This document shows positions 49,760 through 60,039 of a stretch of 64,000 bases of DNA, piece after piece. The position numbers and the translations under genes are program-made. The notes under the pieces are model-generated. The model made no database searches. It worked only from the letters and a program-made list of their open reading frames with translations, and had not been told where the DNA came from. The DNA lies in the NCBI RefSeq assembly GCF_002095465.1, contig NZ_MLFP01000020.1, positions 23,949 through 87,948 of the forward strand. The letters run 5' to 3'. How positions within the stretch are numbered: the stretch's first letter is position 1; every line of letters begins with the position of its first letter. This stretch comes from Pantoea rodasii (GTDB lineage Bacteria > Pseudomonadota > Gammaproteobacteria > Enterobacterales > Enterobacteriaceae).

Positions 49760-51476
49760 TTTCCTTCAGGCCGGATAATCAGGGAGAGCTGAATGAACTG
49801 GTTCATGTCCGCGTAAAGCGACAGGAAGCGGTTAAGCATCTCGCCAAACAGGTGTATGTCGCCGTCACCGCTAAAGCCGCTGCTGTCGAGCGTCACCTCA
49901 ACGTCGAGACCGCGCAGCAGGTAACCCGACTCAAACCGCTGCAGGCGGTGATGCTGTACGTCAAGGATCGCATCCAGCCTGCGGTTGCAGAGTTCGTCAT
50001 CCTGCCAGTTGTATAGCGCCAGCGTGCCGCGCAGCACTTCCGCGCTGCTCATCATGTTGATGAAACCGGAACCGAGGTGGCTCAGTACCCGCCAGTGAAA
50101 GCGGTCTTCAGCGGGTGGATAGGCAGGCAACGTCGGACGAGTCAGATTGCGCACCGTCACCGGCGTCTGCAACACCTGTTCGCAGCGGTCCAGCAGGGTG
50201 CTCTGCAGCGCGCGACGCGGAAGCTGGCCGTTGGTGCCGGTGATGCGCAGCGAGAGCGTATCGCGGGAAAGTTCGTGCCCCTCCTCCCACTGCTGGCCGC
50301 CGAGGATAAGCCAGGTATCATGCAGGCCGGTGACGCCCCGACGCACGCGGGTGTGGAAGTATCGCTCGGGGGCGTGGCGTCGCATCATGCCGCCCCGGTG
50401 CCGGAAGCTGGTGAAAGGAACGTATTCAGCCGCACCGGTCAGCCCTGAACCGCTGACCGCATCCACCGAGTAAATTTCGGTGTGTCCGTCCTGCAGGCGC
50501 TTTGCGCGCAACAGATATTCGCTCTCAAGTCCGTTTACGGTCAGCGGATCCGCTTCCAGCGTGAACAGGTTAATCACCGGCACGCAGTGCAGTCGCAGGG
50601 AGGCATCGGTCACCGGCAAATCACTCTCCCACGCCTCACTGAATACTACTTCGATATCAAACCAGGCCAGCCCGGGCGGAAACTGGATGTTTTCCAGTCC
50701 GTTCAGGCTTACAAAGCGAAACTTCTCCGGGAAGGTGAAGTACTCCAGCAGCAGCTGATAGCCGCTGAAGGCGCTGTCACCCTTTGGCCACAGCCTGTCG
50801 TCCTCACCAAATCCACCCGGGCTGAACCAGCCGCTTAGCGCGGTGCGTTCCTGCTGTCCGGCCAGACGGATATACATCGCAGCCTGACGACGGGTCAACC
50901 TCTGATGCAGCGCGGTCGCGACGGGCACGTCTTCTCCCAGCCACAGGCTGAGATGGCGCAGGTCACACTGGCTCCAGTCTGCCTGGCCGCTGCTGGCTAT
51001 GCGCAGGCGCAGCACAGAACGTCCGTCCGGCTCGGTGCCCATCTTCACGCCCGAGATTGAAAGTGGATTAAGCGTAACCGGCTTCGTCGTGCGGTAGTGG
51101 CAGACAGTTTTTTGGGGCCTACGGGGCGGGAATACACCTCCAGCCCGGCGGGGGCGGTCTCCGCCATTTTCATTTTCGGCAGGTCAGGCGAGAGCGACAC
51201 TATGCTCAGTGACGGGATAGTGCGCAGGTAATGCGGCCAGAGCATGCTGACCAACCCTTCGGTCAGCTCCGGCAGGTCATCATCAATCTTCTGGCGCAGC
51301 CGACCTACGGAAAAAGCAAATCCCTCAAGCAGGCGCTCCACAAAAGGATCCGGCGTGCCTGCCCGGTCCAGGTTGAGCATGGCGGCACGGTCAGGGTGGG
51401 TTTCGGCAAATTCTTTTGCGGCGTCGCGCAGATAGCGCATTTCGGTATCGTAATAACGTAGAGTCAGGTCTTTCAT
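49714..51476 (-). pseudogene. tssF: T6SS baseplate protein TssF, frameshifted
   Basis: Major baseplate wedge protein. The start (LTLRYYDTEMRYLRDAAKEF, HPDRAAMLNLDRAGTPDPFV, ERLLEGFAFSVGRLRQKIDD) is typical TssF. After GLEVYSRPVGP the frame changes: the alternative frame gives KTVCHYRTTKPVTLNPLSIS and leads directly into GVKMGTEPDGRSVLRLRIAS and the remaining 440 residues. One base is missing within the C4-A6 run at 51108-51117. Restoring it gives 587 residues, the normal length. The C-terminal part includes LGSGFINMMSSAEVLRGTLA and HLFGEMLNRFLSLYADMNQF. If real, it would abolish assembly of the baseplate. Confidence 0.9.
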
Positions 51477-51534
51477 ATTCTGGCGAGCCGCCCTTATCTA
51501 TATGAACCCATACCATTTGTAGCTTTGAAAAACT

Positions 51535-52236
51535 TCAGCGATATCGGGAAGAAATAATGTCCGCTGCAGCCGCAATAGGGGTGACAACCACATTGGTCAG
51601 AATATTTTCGGCATAAATATCGGTGACCTGCTTATAGGCCCATAATTCAATCTTATACTGACTGGCTGTTTTACTCTGCTGGCCGTCACTGAATTTGAGG
51701 CTTTTTTCAGGGATGATGACGCCATTAATTTTTATATTGCTGACGCACACATTATCAGAATAATGAAAGCCGATTGACTGCATGTCCTTTTCTTCACAGG
51801 GGCTGACCGCTCCCGATTTATTTCGGGCTATAACATCAAAATCACCTTCGAACCTCGCCACTGTTCGCTTTGTGGCGGGTGACACGAGTTTCAGCTTTAT
51901 TATGTTATCATTACCCTTTAGTTCAAGGTGATATTGGCTGTGTAATGCATCTGTCTCCAGAAGATGCTCTCCTCCCACAGTCACCACGTAGATATTTTCC
52001 TTACCCGAAAATGCAAGGCCATCAGGCGGAATATCAACAGGATAGTTCACCCCATTATTGACCACTGAGGCCTGAAGTCCTTTATAGCGATATACACCGG
52101 CGATATTATCACTGGATATCTTTCGGTATTCCATTCTTTGTGAGGTCGGCTGATTAACACCCCACAGCAGCACGGTACAGCCACACAGACTAAAAATTGC
52201 TAGGGCACACATCAGGTGCCTGATTGATTTCATCAT
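51535..52236 (-). CDS. Unknown lipoprotein inside the T6SS operon
   Basis: A 233-residue predicted lipoprotein that I do not recognise. The signal ends in FSLCGC with lipobox Cys20. The mature part is beta-rich and hydrophilic (MEYRKISSDNIAGVYRYKGL, FSGKENIYVVTVGGEHLLET, HYSDNVCVSNIKINGVIIPE) and is not TssJ-like. Base composition is clearly more AT-rich than tssA and tssF on either side. It lies between tssA (48 bases upstream) and tssF (59 bases downstream), in the same direction. It may be an accessory envelope protein or an immunity protein left from a lost effector. Confidence 0.72.
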   Translation of the reverse strand: MMKSIRHLMCALAIFSLCGCTVLLWGVNQPTSQRMEYRKISSDNIAGVYRYKGLQASVVNNGVNYPVDIPPDGLAFSGKENIYVVTVGGEHLLETDALHSQYHLELKGNDNIIKLKLVSPATKRTVARFEGDFDVIARNKSGAVSPCEEKDMQSIGFHYSDNVCVSNIKINGVIIPEKSLKFSDGQQSKTASQYKIELWAYKQVTDIYAENILTNVVVTPIAAAADIISSRYR

Positions 52237-52283
52237 TCCTTTGGACCATTTGTATTTAAATTAAAGGGAGAGGTAAGGCCTTA

Positions 52284-53864
52284 TTAAGAAAACAATACCG
52301 ATGCTCGCGCAGCATCGATACTCACCAGCCCTGCCAGCAGTTGTTCCATGTCAGACTGCACGCGGGTTTTATCCGTTTCACCCCGGCCCGCGCGCGCCCG
52401 GAGCAGTTTCAGCCTCCGCGATTTCACTTCATACAGCAAAGAGGGCTCCCACTTACCCAGCGTTATGCTGTCCGCACTGCTGTCCAGCGCGCCCAGCAGA
52501 TGAAGCGCCATTTCCTGACGGCCGAATTGCTCGGCAAGTCTGGCCATCAGCAAACGCAATAACCACTGCTGGCGAGGTGACGTGATGCCGGGCCGCTGCT
52601 GCAGCCAGGCCAGCGCAGCTTCAATGCCCTCCCTGTCTGCCAGATCAGTGGCCTCGCTCTCCAGCTGCAGCACATCATCTTCTGCGCCAGCAGTCACAGA
52701 GACAGCCTCCGTTCCGAACACTCCCGCAGGCATTAGCACATGCTGCTGGATCCAACCCATGGTGACCTCATCCGCAAATGGCATTCCGTCACTGAAAGCC
52801 AGCGTCTCCAGCCCGGTGAGGCGCGACAGCAGCCCCTTCAGATCGTCCTGAACAATCGCTGCCAGCGCCGCATTGCCCGAACGCAGTTGCGCCTGGTGCT
52901 GGTACCACTGCAGGTCAAGCCAGAAGTGGTTGCCGCCCCGGCTGAACAGGTTGTCAGCCTGCTCGGCCAGTTCGGACCAGCTCTGCTGCAGCCACAGGCG
53001 CTTAAGCTGTGCGCGCTGGTCTGGCTTGGGTGGCTCGATACGGCTTTTGCCGTCGCCGGATAAAGGTGGCAATTGGCTGAGCGTGTCATGGCGGATGGTT
53101 TTCATCAGCCGGTGCGCGGCTAGCCAACCGCCGGGCTGGTCGCGCAGATAAGCGGCCAGCGTTCGCGCCTGGTCCAGCAGGTCACGTCCGGAACTGATAG
53201 CCGACAATGCTGGGGCGGCGGAAGCTGAAGACGACTGGGGGGCCGGACCGTCTGCCGCCGTCTGGGGCACCACCGCATCAGGGCCGCCAGCCCTCAGCAG
53301 CCGGGCCTCCAGCGCGCCGTAAAGACCACCAAGGCCGGCCCCACCCTGCGATCTGCATACGTCATCAATCATCAGCAGCGCCGCCACGGTTCGCTGCGCC
53401 GTTGCGGTCGTCACTTCAGGATAGAGCGTCAGCGTATCCAGCACGCGTGCGCTGGCGGGAAAGCCCAGCGCCGCCTCACGACTGCGCGCCCGCTGTGGAT
53501 GCAGAGCATCACCGAAGCGCTGCATCAGGCCGGCAAGCAGGGCCAGACCGTCGGCAAACCCTTCTTCACCGTCTCGTTGCAGTCGCGCCCAGCAATACCA
53601 GACTGCCACACGGATATCTTTGGCTTCCTTAGTCAGCACCTGTTCCGCCAGAGTGCAAATAAGTGCCGTGTCCGCGCCGGACAACCTGTTCATCTCCTGC
53701 TGCATTTGCTGGAACGCATCGTTGTAGGTTGGGTCTTCGCCTGCTGAGTGGGTGTCCGCCAGGGGCTTCAGCCACGGCTCCCACAGCGAAACAGACTCAG
53801 TGGCCAGCGCGCGAAGATGGTCCGCATCCGCACCGCAGGCGTTAATCAGGGATTGCAAAGGCAT
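52284..53864 (-). CDS. tssA: T6SS protein TssA
   Basis: Cap protein that recruits baseplate and sheath, 526 residues. The N-terminal ImpA domain includes WLKPLADTHSAGEDPTYNDA and AVWYCWARLQRDGEEGFADG; the middle is Ala/Pro/Ser-rich (PQSSSASAAPALSAISSG), followed by a VasJ-like C-terminal domain (GGWLAAHRLMKTIRHDTLSQ, GNHFWLDLQWYQHQA). The start overlaps the end of tssM by one base (TAATG). Size fits the TssA2-like class with a long C-terminal domain. Confidence 0.9.
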   Translation of the reverse strand: MPLQSLINACGADADHLRALATESVSLWEPWLKPLADTHSAGEDPTYNDAFQQMQQEMNRLSGADTALICTLAEQVLTKEAKDIRVAVWYCWARLQRDGEEGFADGLALLAGLMQRFGDALHPQRARSREAALGFPASARVLDTLTLYPEVTTATAQRTVAALLMIDDVCRSQGGAGLGGLYGALEARLLRAGGPDAVVPQTAADGPAPQSSSASAAPALSAISSGRDLLDQARTLAAYLRDQPGGWLAAHRLMKTIRHDTLSQLPPLSGDGKSRIEPPKPDQRAQLKRLWLQQSWSELAEQADNLFSRGGNHFWLDLQWYQHQAQLRSGNAALAAIVQDDLKGLLSRLTGLETLAFSDGMPFADEVTMGWIQQHVLMPAGVFGTEAVSVTAGAEDDVLQLESEATDLADREGIEAALAWLQQRPGITSPRQQWLLRLLMARLAEQFGRQEMALHLLGALDSSADSITLGKWEPSLLYEVKSRRLKLLRARAGRGETDKTRVQSDMEQLLAGLVSIDAARASVLFS

Positions 53865-56800
53865 TAGTCTTCCTCGCTGACAAAAGTTTCATCCGGCACG
53901 TCCGTTGTGTCACTGATGATGAATATGTCGCCCGGAAGCGTGAAGTTGCGCAGCTTCAGTAGAGCCAGCGGCCCCTCTCCGGCTTCTGTCCGCAGGATGT
54001 AGTTTAACGGGCGGCCGTCGGGAGCCTGCCAGGTGAGCTGCCAGCTGCTGCTGGTGCCCGGATTGGCTTTAACCTGCGCTTTATCCAGCAGGCGAATCAG
54101 GCCCCAGCTCCCCGGCATGTCGCCATACTGGCGGGTCCCGGCCTTCGTGCTTGTCCAGCTCAGCGACGCCCCGGCGCTTCAGTGTCAGCCGGCCAGGTGA
54201 AGCGTTTCCACACCGGTTGCTGATTCATGTACGTAAGCTTCTGACTGTCGATAATCAGGTCAGTCTGCATCACGTCTGCGGCCGTACCGGGGCGCAGCTC
54301 AAAGTGCAGCCCGGCCTCGCCGCGGGTAAACACCACGTCAGAAATCCGGCTGAGCTGATTAAGCGCCCGCAGAAAGGCCGGATTAAAGGTCAGCCCCTGG
54401 GCGTTGATGCTGTCCGGTACCCAGCGGGTGCCTTCGCGGTGCAGCACGCCGCTCAGACGCGAGTGCAGGAAGCGGGTGATGCGTCCGTTGTCCGCGTTCA
54501 GGTATTTCGCCAGCAGCGGCAGTGACACTTCGCTGCTAACATTTTTAAACGGATAGCGGCCGCCAAACGCGCTGTTCCACTCGTTCACCACCGCCTGCTG
54601 CCACTGGGCGTTCAGGCTTTCCGCAGCCGGCATCAGCACCTGCTGCCAGGCCTGCTCCATCGGGCGCACAAATACCGTCTGTCCGAAACCACTCCACTCC
54701 TGTCCAAGACCGGCGGCGACCAGGCTGCCGTAGTCTCGCGTGTCAGTCAGGTCCACGGTTTTCCCCTGAAACACCGTCTGCGCCAGCGTCTGTGTCATGG
54801 CCTGAGGGTCTGCTGCGTTGGTGACCTGCTGCAGGCGCAGACGCACCTGAGTCACGCGCGTCAGGAAGGTGCGCAGGCTCATGTTGCTGCTGCCCTGATT
54901 ATCTGTCAGCGCCAGTAACGGACCGAATGTGGCATCCAGCGGGCCGCCCGGGCCGCTGTTCTGGTCAATGGCCGGGAGCTTTTCCCGACCGAGCAGGTTC
55001 TGCGCAGACTTCACCAGCGAGTCAGCAATAGCATCCCCACTCTGCCCGGTCCGTCCCTGCACGTTGAGCGTATTCATCAGCGCCACCAGCGGTGACTGGC
55101 GCACATCCGCCATCAGCGTGAGCTGGTCAATTGCGTCTGAAAGCGTCGGTGCCGGCTGCAGGCGCAGGCTGTTCAGGAAGTTCAGCCAGGCGGCGCTGTA
55201 GTCAGAGAAGTAACGGCTGGTCAGCCTGGCTTGCAGTCCGTCCGGTGATGCTGCCTGGTCGGCCTGCGGATTGTCACCCAGCACCCAGTCCATCTCTTCC
55301 TTGCGCTCGCGAGCCACTTTTTCAATGGCAGGTTTCACGCCGTCTTCCCAGGCCTGCCGGGTAAACATCCCTGGGACCACTTCATCGGTAGTGAACAAAC
55401 GCGCCGTATCGGTATCGCCGGTCATGTCTGCCAGGCGCATGTCCGCATACTGTCGGGCGACCTGTGAGAGCATCCGCTGGTACTGGCGGGTTTCGCTGTT
55501 GGTTACCCCCATCTGGCGCACCAGCAGGGCGCGTACCTGACTGACAAGTTCATCATCGATCTTCAGCGCCCACTGCGGATGGGTACGCAAACTCTTGCTG
55601 TAGAAGGCCAGCAGCGGTGCACCTTCTCCCTGCCAATAACTGTCAGTCACGCCTTCACGCTGCGCCCAATCCCGTATCAGTGCATGACTAAACCACTCCT
55701 CATTCATTCGTTCCGGTCGCGCCAGCATCAGTAATAGTTTGAGCTGGGTGTAAGCGGGTCTTGCAAGCTGCTCGCGAAGTGGACTATCTGGCGGCAATGC
55801 GGCTATGGTTTTCAGCTTGGCCTTAAGGTGAATTGCCGCCGCATCACGCAGCAACGGCAGTGCGATCTTACTGTATCGCTCCGAAAGTGCGTGGAGTAGC
55901 GCATCATTTTGATTTAGCCCGGTGAAGTCATACCACGGCACACCGTGAGCAGACCGATTTTGCAGGCGTTCGATTCCCGCTTGCAATTCAGCGAGTGCAC
56001 TCAGTCGCTGCTCAATCCCAACACTTTGGGACGCGCGAGTAATCTGATCCTGTGTCGTAGCAATAATATTACGATTGTAAATAAACGAGATAATTATCCC
56101 AGCAGCCCAGAGCACCATAAATACTGAACTGATAATGCATAATACCTGAGGCCATCCCAGACGATGTTTTACCGGGCGTAATCCCACAGGTAATATTGAA
56201 AGCGAAGCAAGTAACGAATCCCAACACGTATCTTTTCCCCAATGATGTTTAACCTCTCGGGCAGACTCCATTGCTGAAGGGCTAAACATAATCCCTGCAA
56301 CGGGTAAAGGACGATGCGTATTCAGCAACTCAGTCAGAGACTGGCTGATACTCCTCGCTGACAGGGAGAGCTCAGATTTCAATGCAAGCAAGAATGTGTA
56401 CTGAGGATCAATACAGATTTGCTGAATTCCTTGCTCTGTCAATTTAGCGTCCAATGTAAGTAATTGCGCCTCAATAACCTCAGATGTTGCCCGGAATGGT
56501 AATAAGCAACCGACAGACTGTGTAATTCTTCCTGAGCAGTCACCAGCCGGATATAACGACCAGACAATAAACGGCAGTCTCCATCCTAATAATTCATAAC
56601 GAGAGGTAATTCTTCGGGAGAGTGTATCTATTTCCTGTGATGATAACGTGAAGTCGGATGAAGCGTAATCCAAAGCAGGAGATCGACTCAGAGATGATGT
56701 GACCCAAATCAAAGCATCAATCGGTTGATGGCATAATGCCTTAATCTTGCTGAACCAGTCATTATCCAAAGGTTGATCTGTATCTCCCCCCCACAACAGC

Positions 56801-57246
56801 ACCGTACCTTGATGCTCTAGCCAGAACTGACTGCTAATGCCAGGGGCGAGTTGCTCCACATCCAGCTTACGCCCGGTGAGCATAATAATGGTCACTTTCT
56901 TTCGCCAGAAACGACCGAACTGATGGCCTAGTGCCAACTTGAGTTCAGATATGGCGACACTAGAGGCGGAGTTTCTATTCACTTGCTGGGTTTTATTATT
57001 TTTAACAGAGGCATCATCATCATTACGCTCTTGCAAGATGTTTCTAATTAAAATCACTCCGTAACTCATGCATAAAAAAATAAAACACATTCCAATGAAG
57101 GCGTAAAGCTTGCTTTGAAGCGTTAACAGGCCAATTCTCTCACCAAAACGATAAATACCCCAGGCAATCGCAGTGAGTACAAGAAAAATAACGCCATAAC
57201 GACCTATCCAGTGCCTATCATTTCCTTTATCCGATGCGCTCATCAT
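53864..57246 (-). pseudogene. tssM: T6SS membrane-complex protein TssM, frameshifted near its end
   Basis: Inner-membrane protein linking TssL to TssJ. It has two N-terminal TM segments (IFLVLTAIAWGIYRFG and LYAFIGMCFIFLCMSYGVIL), a third at about residues 366-388 (VLCIISSVFMVLWAAGIIIS), and a long periplasmic part with NVQGRTGQSGDAIADSLVKS, FGGRYPFKNVSSEVSLPLL and FELRPGTAADVMQTDLIIDS. The frame ends after FTWPADTEAPG, but another frame continues ASLSWTSTKAGTRQYGDMPG to a normal C-terminus. A run of five G should be present where four are seen (54165-54171). Restoring it gives 1,127 residues. The cytoplasmic domain lacks a recognisable Walker A (KVTIIMLTGRKLDVEQLAPG). Confidence 0.9.
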
Positions 57247-57306
57247 TTATTCCCTGTTGCACAATCATTAGTTTTCATCATTCCATTTTCTTTACTAATT
57301 CGTTTA

Positions 57307-58538
57307 TCACGACTGAGTTGATAGCCCCTCAGGCGAAACCATTGTGGCCCACAACGGTGCGTTGGTACGATTACCACTCAAGATTAATTGCGCTTTTCCA
57401 TTTCTGCAGAATTGTGCGGCGCAGGCGACGGCAACCCATGGAGCAGCACAACCAGGATATCCAAATATTGCATCAATATTATTTAAGTCCTGCCCGATAT
57501 TGATTGGACTTTTTACAGCTTTTAATGCCGTGGCAACAGCAATATTATGTTCCGAATGGATACCAACCAGCCAGCCAGACTCTATCCTTTCACCCGTTAT
57601 GGGAATCCATTTCAGGGAGTGCGCAATAGCATATTCCAAATCTTTAACGTCTGTATGATATGACTGTTCCGGACGATGCAACCGCGCAAGAATCGGTAGA
57701 TTCGGCATAGGTAGTGAATGACCGAGCAGTAAGCCGACAATTGCTTCTGAAGTTCCCTCAGGATGTCCGGGTTCAATCTGTGCGGCTAAGACTAAAAGCA
57801 TTGTTTTTTCACTACTGCTTTGATCTAACCATTGGTCAATGACGCCAAGGCCGGCACCGGAAATGCGCGTAACGGGTTGAGCTATGCTACTGTCATCCCA
57901 GCACTGCTTAAAAGTACTCTCTATCTGATGACTATTTAAGTGGCTCTCGCACTCAAGTAATACAGCAATAGATGTTTCTTCTGACATCATGGCAAGGATT
58001 GGGCTGAGTTCTCCCAGCACATTAGCGAAGCCTCGCTTCAATAATTGCTCAACAGCTTCCTCGTTATTTCTCTTTATACGACTGTGTCGAACACCCCGGT
58101 ATCCCAACCATGATGGCTGTGTTTTCAATGCCGCCTTTTTTGGCCCAAAGCATCCCACTGTAAGTTACCTTGAGTATCAGTGTCAGTGCGAAAAGCAGTA
58201 TGGAGACTTAATCCATAGACATTTAAACAACGCTGCCCGCGTTGTATTTCTCGATTGAGTTGTTTTTCACGTAACCGATCACTGTTTATAGCTGCATTGG
58301 ATTGTCCCTTAAACCAGGCCAGACGGAAAAACAATAGAAAAGCCCAACCTAAAAAGGGCAATTCAAGCGCGTTCTCCCAAAATATTATGTTTTTCATGTC
58401 CGGTTTAGCGATCTTCATCATTATGGCGTAATTTATGCCAACGATTATCATGATGAGCAACATTAAAAGCCACACCCACCATTTTGGCGCCACCGGTTTA
58501 ATTGCAGGTGATGGTATTAATTTGAGATTGACTGGCAT
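57307..58538 (-). pseudogene. Unknown T6SS-linked protein with two TM segments, frameshifted
   Basis: A protein of unknown function between PAAR and tssM, where several enterobacterial T6SS loci carry an uncharacterised gene. The start at 58538 lies three bases after the PAAR stop; the N-terminal part has two TM segments (WWVWLLMLLIMIIVGINYAI and FLGWAFLLFFRLAWF). The frame closes after LQWDALGQKRRH, while the next frame runs from KKAALKTQPSWLGYRGVRHS to SPEGLSTQS. CCAAAAAAGG would need seven A residues instead of six, so one base is missing near 58137-58142. Restoring it gives about 410 residues. The soluble part includes LLLVLAAQIEPGHPEGTSEA and GYPGCAAPWVAVACAAQFCR. Confidence 0.75.
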
Positions 58539-58540
58539 AT

Positions 58541-58798
58541 TTACATCGCCGTTGCTGATGGTAGGCTTGATATCAAGCTGCACCCACATGCACAACGATG
58601 CCCATGAAATGCCACTGGTCGCCCGTAGTCTTTGTAGGTTGCATGGCCCTCTGCGATAACATTTTTACCGTGCTTAGGGCAGTTAACAGGATCTCCCACT
58701 CGCGCAGCACCTACACCGTGAAACATCATCTTCATTGAAGCACTTAATACAGAGCCGCCGCCGGTATGTTTATCACCCAGCCGAATAATATTTTTCAT
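58541..58798 (-). CDS. PAAR domain spike-tip protein
   Basis: Sharpens the VgrG spike and can carry effectors; 85 residues. The domain is complete: MKNIIRLGDKHTGGGSVLSA, MKMMFHGVGAARVGDPVNCP, KHG, then VIAEGHATYKDYGRPVAFHG and HRCACGCSLISSLP with the metal-binding Cys/His set. It has no C-terminal toxin extension, so it is a naked tip. It is in an AT-rich section between the immunity array and the unknown T6SS gene. Confidence 0.92.
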   Translation of the reverse strand: MKNIIRLGDKHTGGGSVLSASMKMMFHGVGAARVGDPVNCPKHGKNVIAEGHATYKDYGRPVAFHGHRCACGCSLISSLPSATAM

Positions 58799-58952
58799 TA
58801 TTAAATATACCTTTAGTAAATTAGTTAAATAAGAGCTTTGTCACTAAATAAAACGGTTTTGAGGATTATCTTAAATAAAAATCACCGATTGAATGACGTT
58901 ATATTACCGCTATAGCACAACATGAATTACATATTCTTTCTGATGAAATCAT

Positions 58953-60002
58953 TTAATGCGTCTGCGGTCTGCCCGTCACCTGATCCAGGTGCTTCTTCTT
59001 CGCCAGCCGGGCAATCAGCGCCTCACCCGGTTTTTCCGGCGGAATATTGGCTTCGCGGGCCTCCACCCACTTCAGTTTGCCGTCCCATTCCGGCAAAGGC
59101 GCGGGCGGTAGCGGAACGATGTCGTTGATCTCGGGTATGGTGGGATGGGCGTAGGAGTAACCTGACAGTATCTTCCAGATAGCCTTATAGCGCCGTGCGC
59201 GTTCGGGGTCTATTTGCTGGCCTAGATAATAGAGCCTGTCTATAGGCTCGGGACCGGAAAATCCATTCCTTAAAAAACTCGCTGAGTTTGAATTACCTGC
59301 CGCCACTCCGAGCTGGAATGCATGCAAAGCCTCTGAATACTTTTTATTTATTTTGAGGCCAATCCCCAGCGATAGTGCTGCCTCGCCATTACCTTGCTCA
59401 GCGGCGCATAGCAACATCTGTTTTGCAACGTCGGGGGCAATGTCAACCGGTTCAAGTTTATCGCCCACATAGGCCTGTGCCAGAGCACTCCCTTCATCAG
59501 CCGCCTTGCGATAGTAACGCAGCGCCATGTCCTCATCCTGCTTCAGCCCCGCAGCTCCATGCTGCAGATAGATGGCGATAAAGTAGTAGCCGCTGGCGAC
59601 TCCGGCATCGATAAGCTGCTGGCTGAAGCGGCGTCGTTCCGATGCAGTCAGCCCAAAATGCCCGCGCAGCGACCCGTTCTGCAGATTGATGGTGGCTTTG
59701 GCATGCCCGTTCTCCGCTGCAATCCGGTAGAGGCGCCCGACCTCCGTATCGACTTCTTCCTTCTGCTTCAGCTGGTTGTTCACCTGCAGCCAGCGGGCGT
59801 ATCTGAACAGCACATCAGCTTCAGCTTCCGGCCCCAGAATAATCTCGTGTTTACAGGTGAAGGCCTGCCCGGTGCTGGCCCCACCGGGCGATGGGATACC
59901 ACCCATGTTTATCTGAAGCGGGGAAGCGCTGTTATCGCACCCTGCCAGCAGCAGGCAGAGCATCACAATGCTTGCGTATCGCTGGCTGTACATGTTTGAC
60001 AT
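58953..60002 (-). CDS. Sel1-like lipoprotein, likely immunity protein, short copy
   Basis: Third and downstream copy of a tandem family, 349 residues. The signal has lipobox LLAGC (residues 17-21 or so). The body has Sel1/TPR-like repeats: GRLYRIAAENGHAKATINLQ, MALRYYRKAADEGSALAQAY, AAEQGNGEAALSLG. The last about 85 residues found in its two neighbours are missing; it ends GRPQTH where they continue, so the 3' end has been replaced. AAGGA ten bases before the ATG is conserved with copy 2. It is probably periplasmic or outer-membrane-anchored and neutralises a lipase effector. Confidence 0.8.
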   Translation of the reverse strand: MSNMYSQRYASIVMLCLLLAGCDNSASPLQINMGGIPSPGGASTGQAFTCKHEIILGPEAEADVLFRYARWLQVNNQLKQKEEVDTEVGRLYRIAAENGHAKATINLQNGSLRGHFGLTASERRRFSQQLIDAGVASGYYFIAIYLQHGAAGLKQDEDMALRYYRKAADEGSALAQAYVGDKLEPVDIAPDVAKQMLLCAAEQGNGEAALSLGIGLKINKKYSEALHAFQLGVAAGNSNSASFLRNGFSGPEPIDRLYYLGQQIDPERARRYKAIWKILSGYSYAHPTIPEINDIVPLPPAPLPEWDGKLKWVEAREANIPPEKPGEALIARLAKKKHLDQVTGRPQTH

Positions 60003-60039
60003 GGCATGCTCTTCCTTGTGTTTAACGGCTTACGCAGTC

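Noticed and set aside
51535..52236. Calling the unknown T6SS lipoprotein a second TssJ
   Set aside because: It is longer, lacks the TssJ loop segment, and a clear TssJ is already encoded at 48148-48687.
7535..58142. Programmed frameshifting at the homopolymer runs in proP, tssF, tssM and the unknown T6SS gene
   Set aside because: The reading phase does not match a canonical slippery heptamer (for example codons fall as CAA-AAA-AGG rather than A-AAA-AAG), and these families are normally read in one frame.
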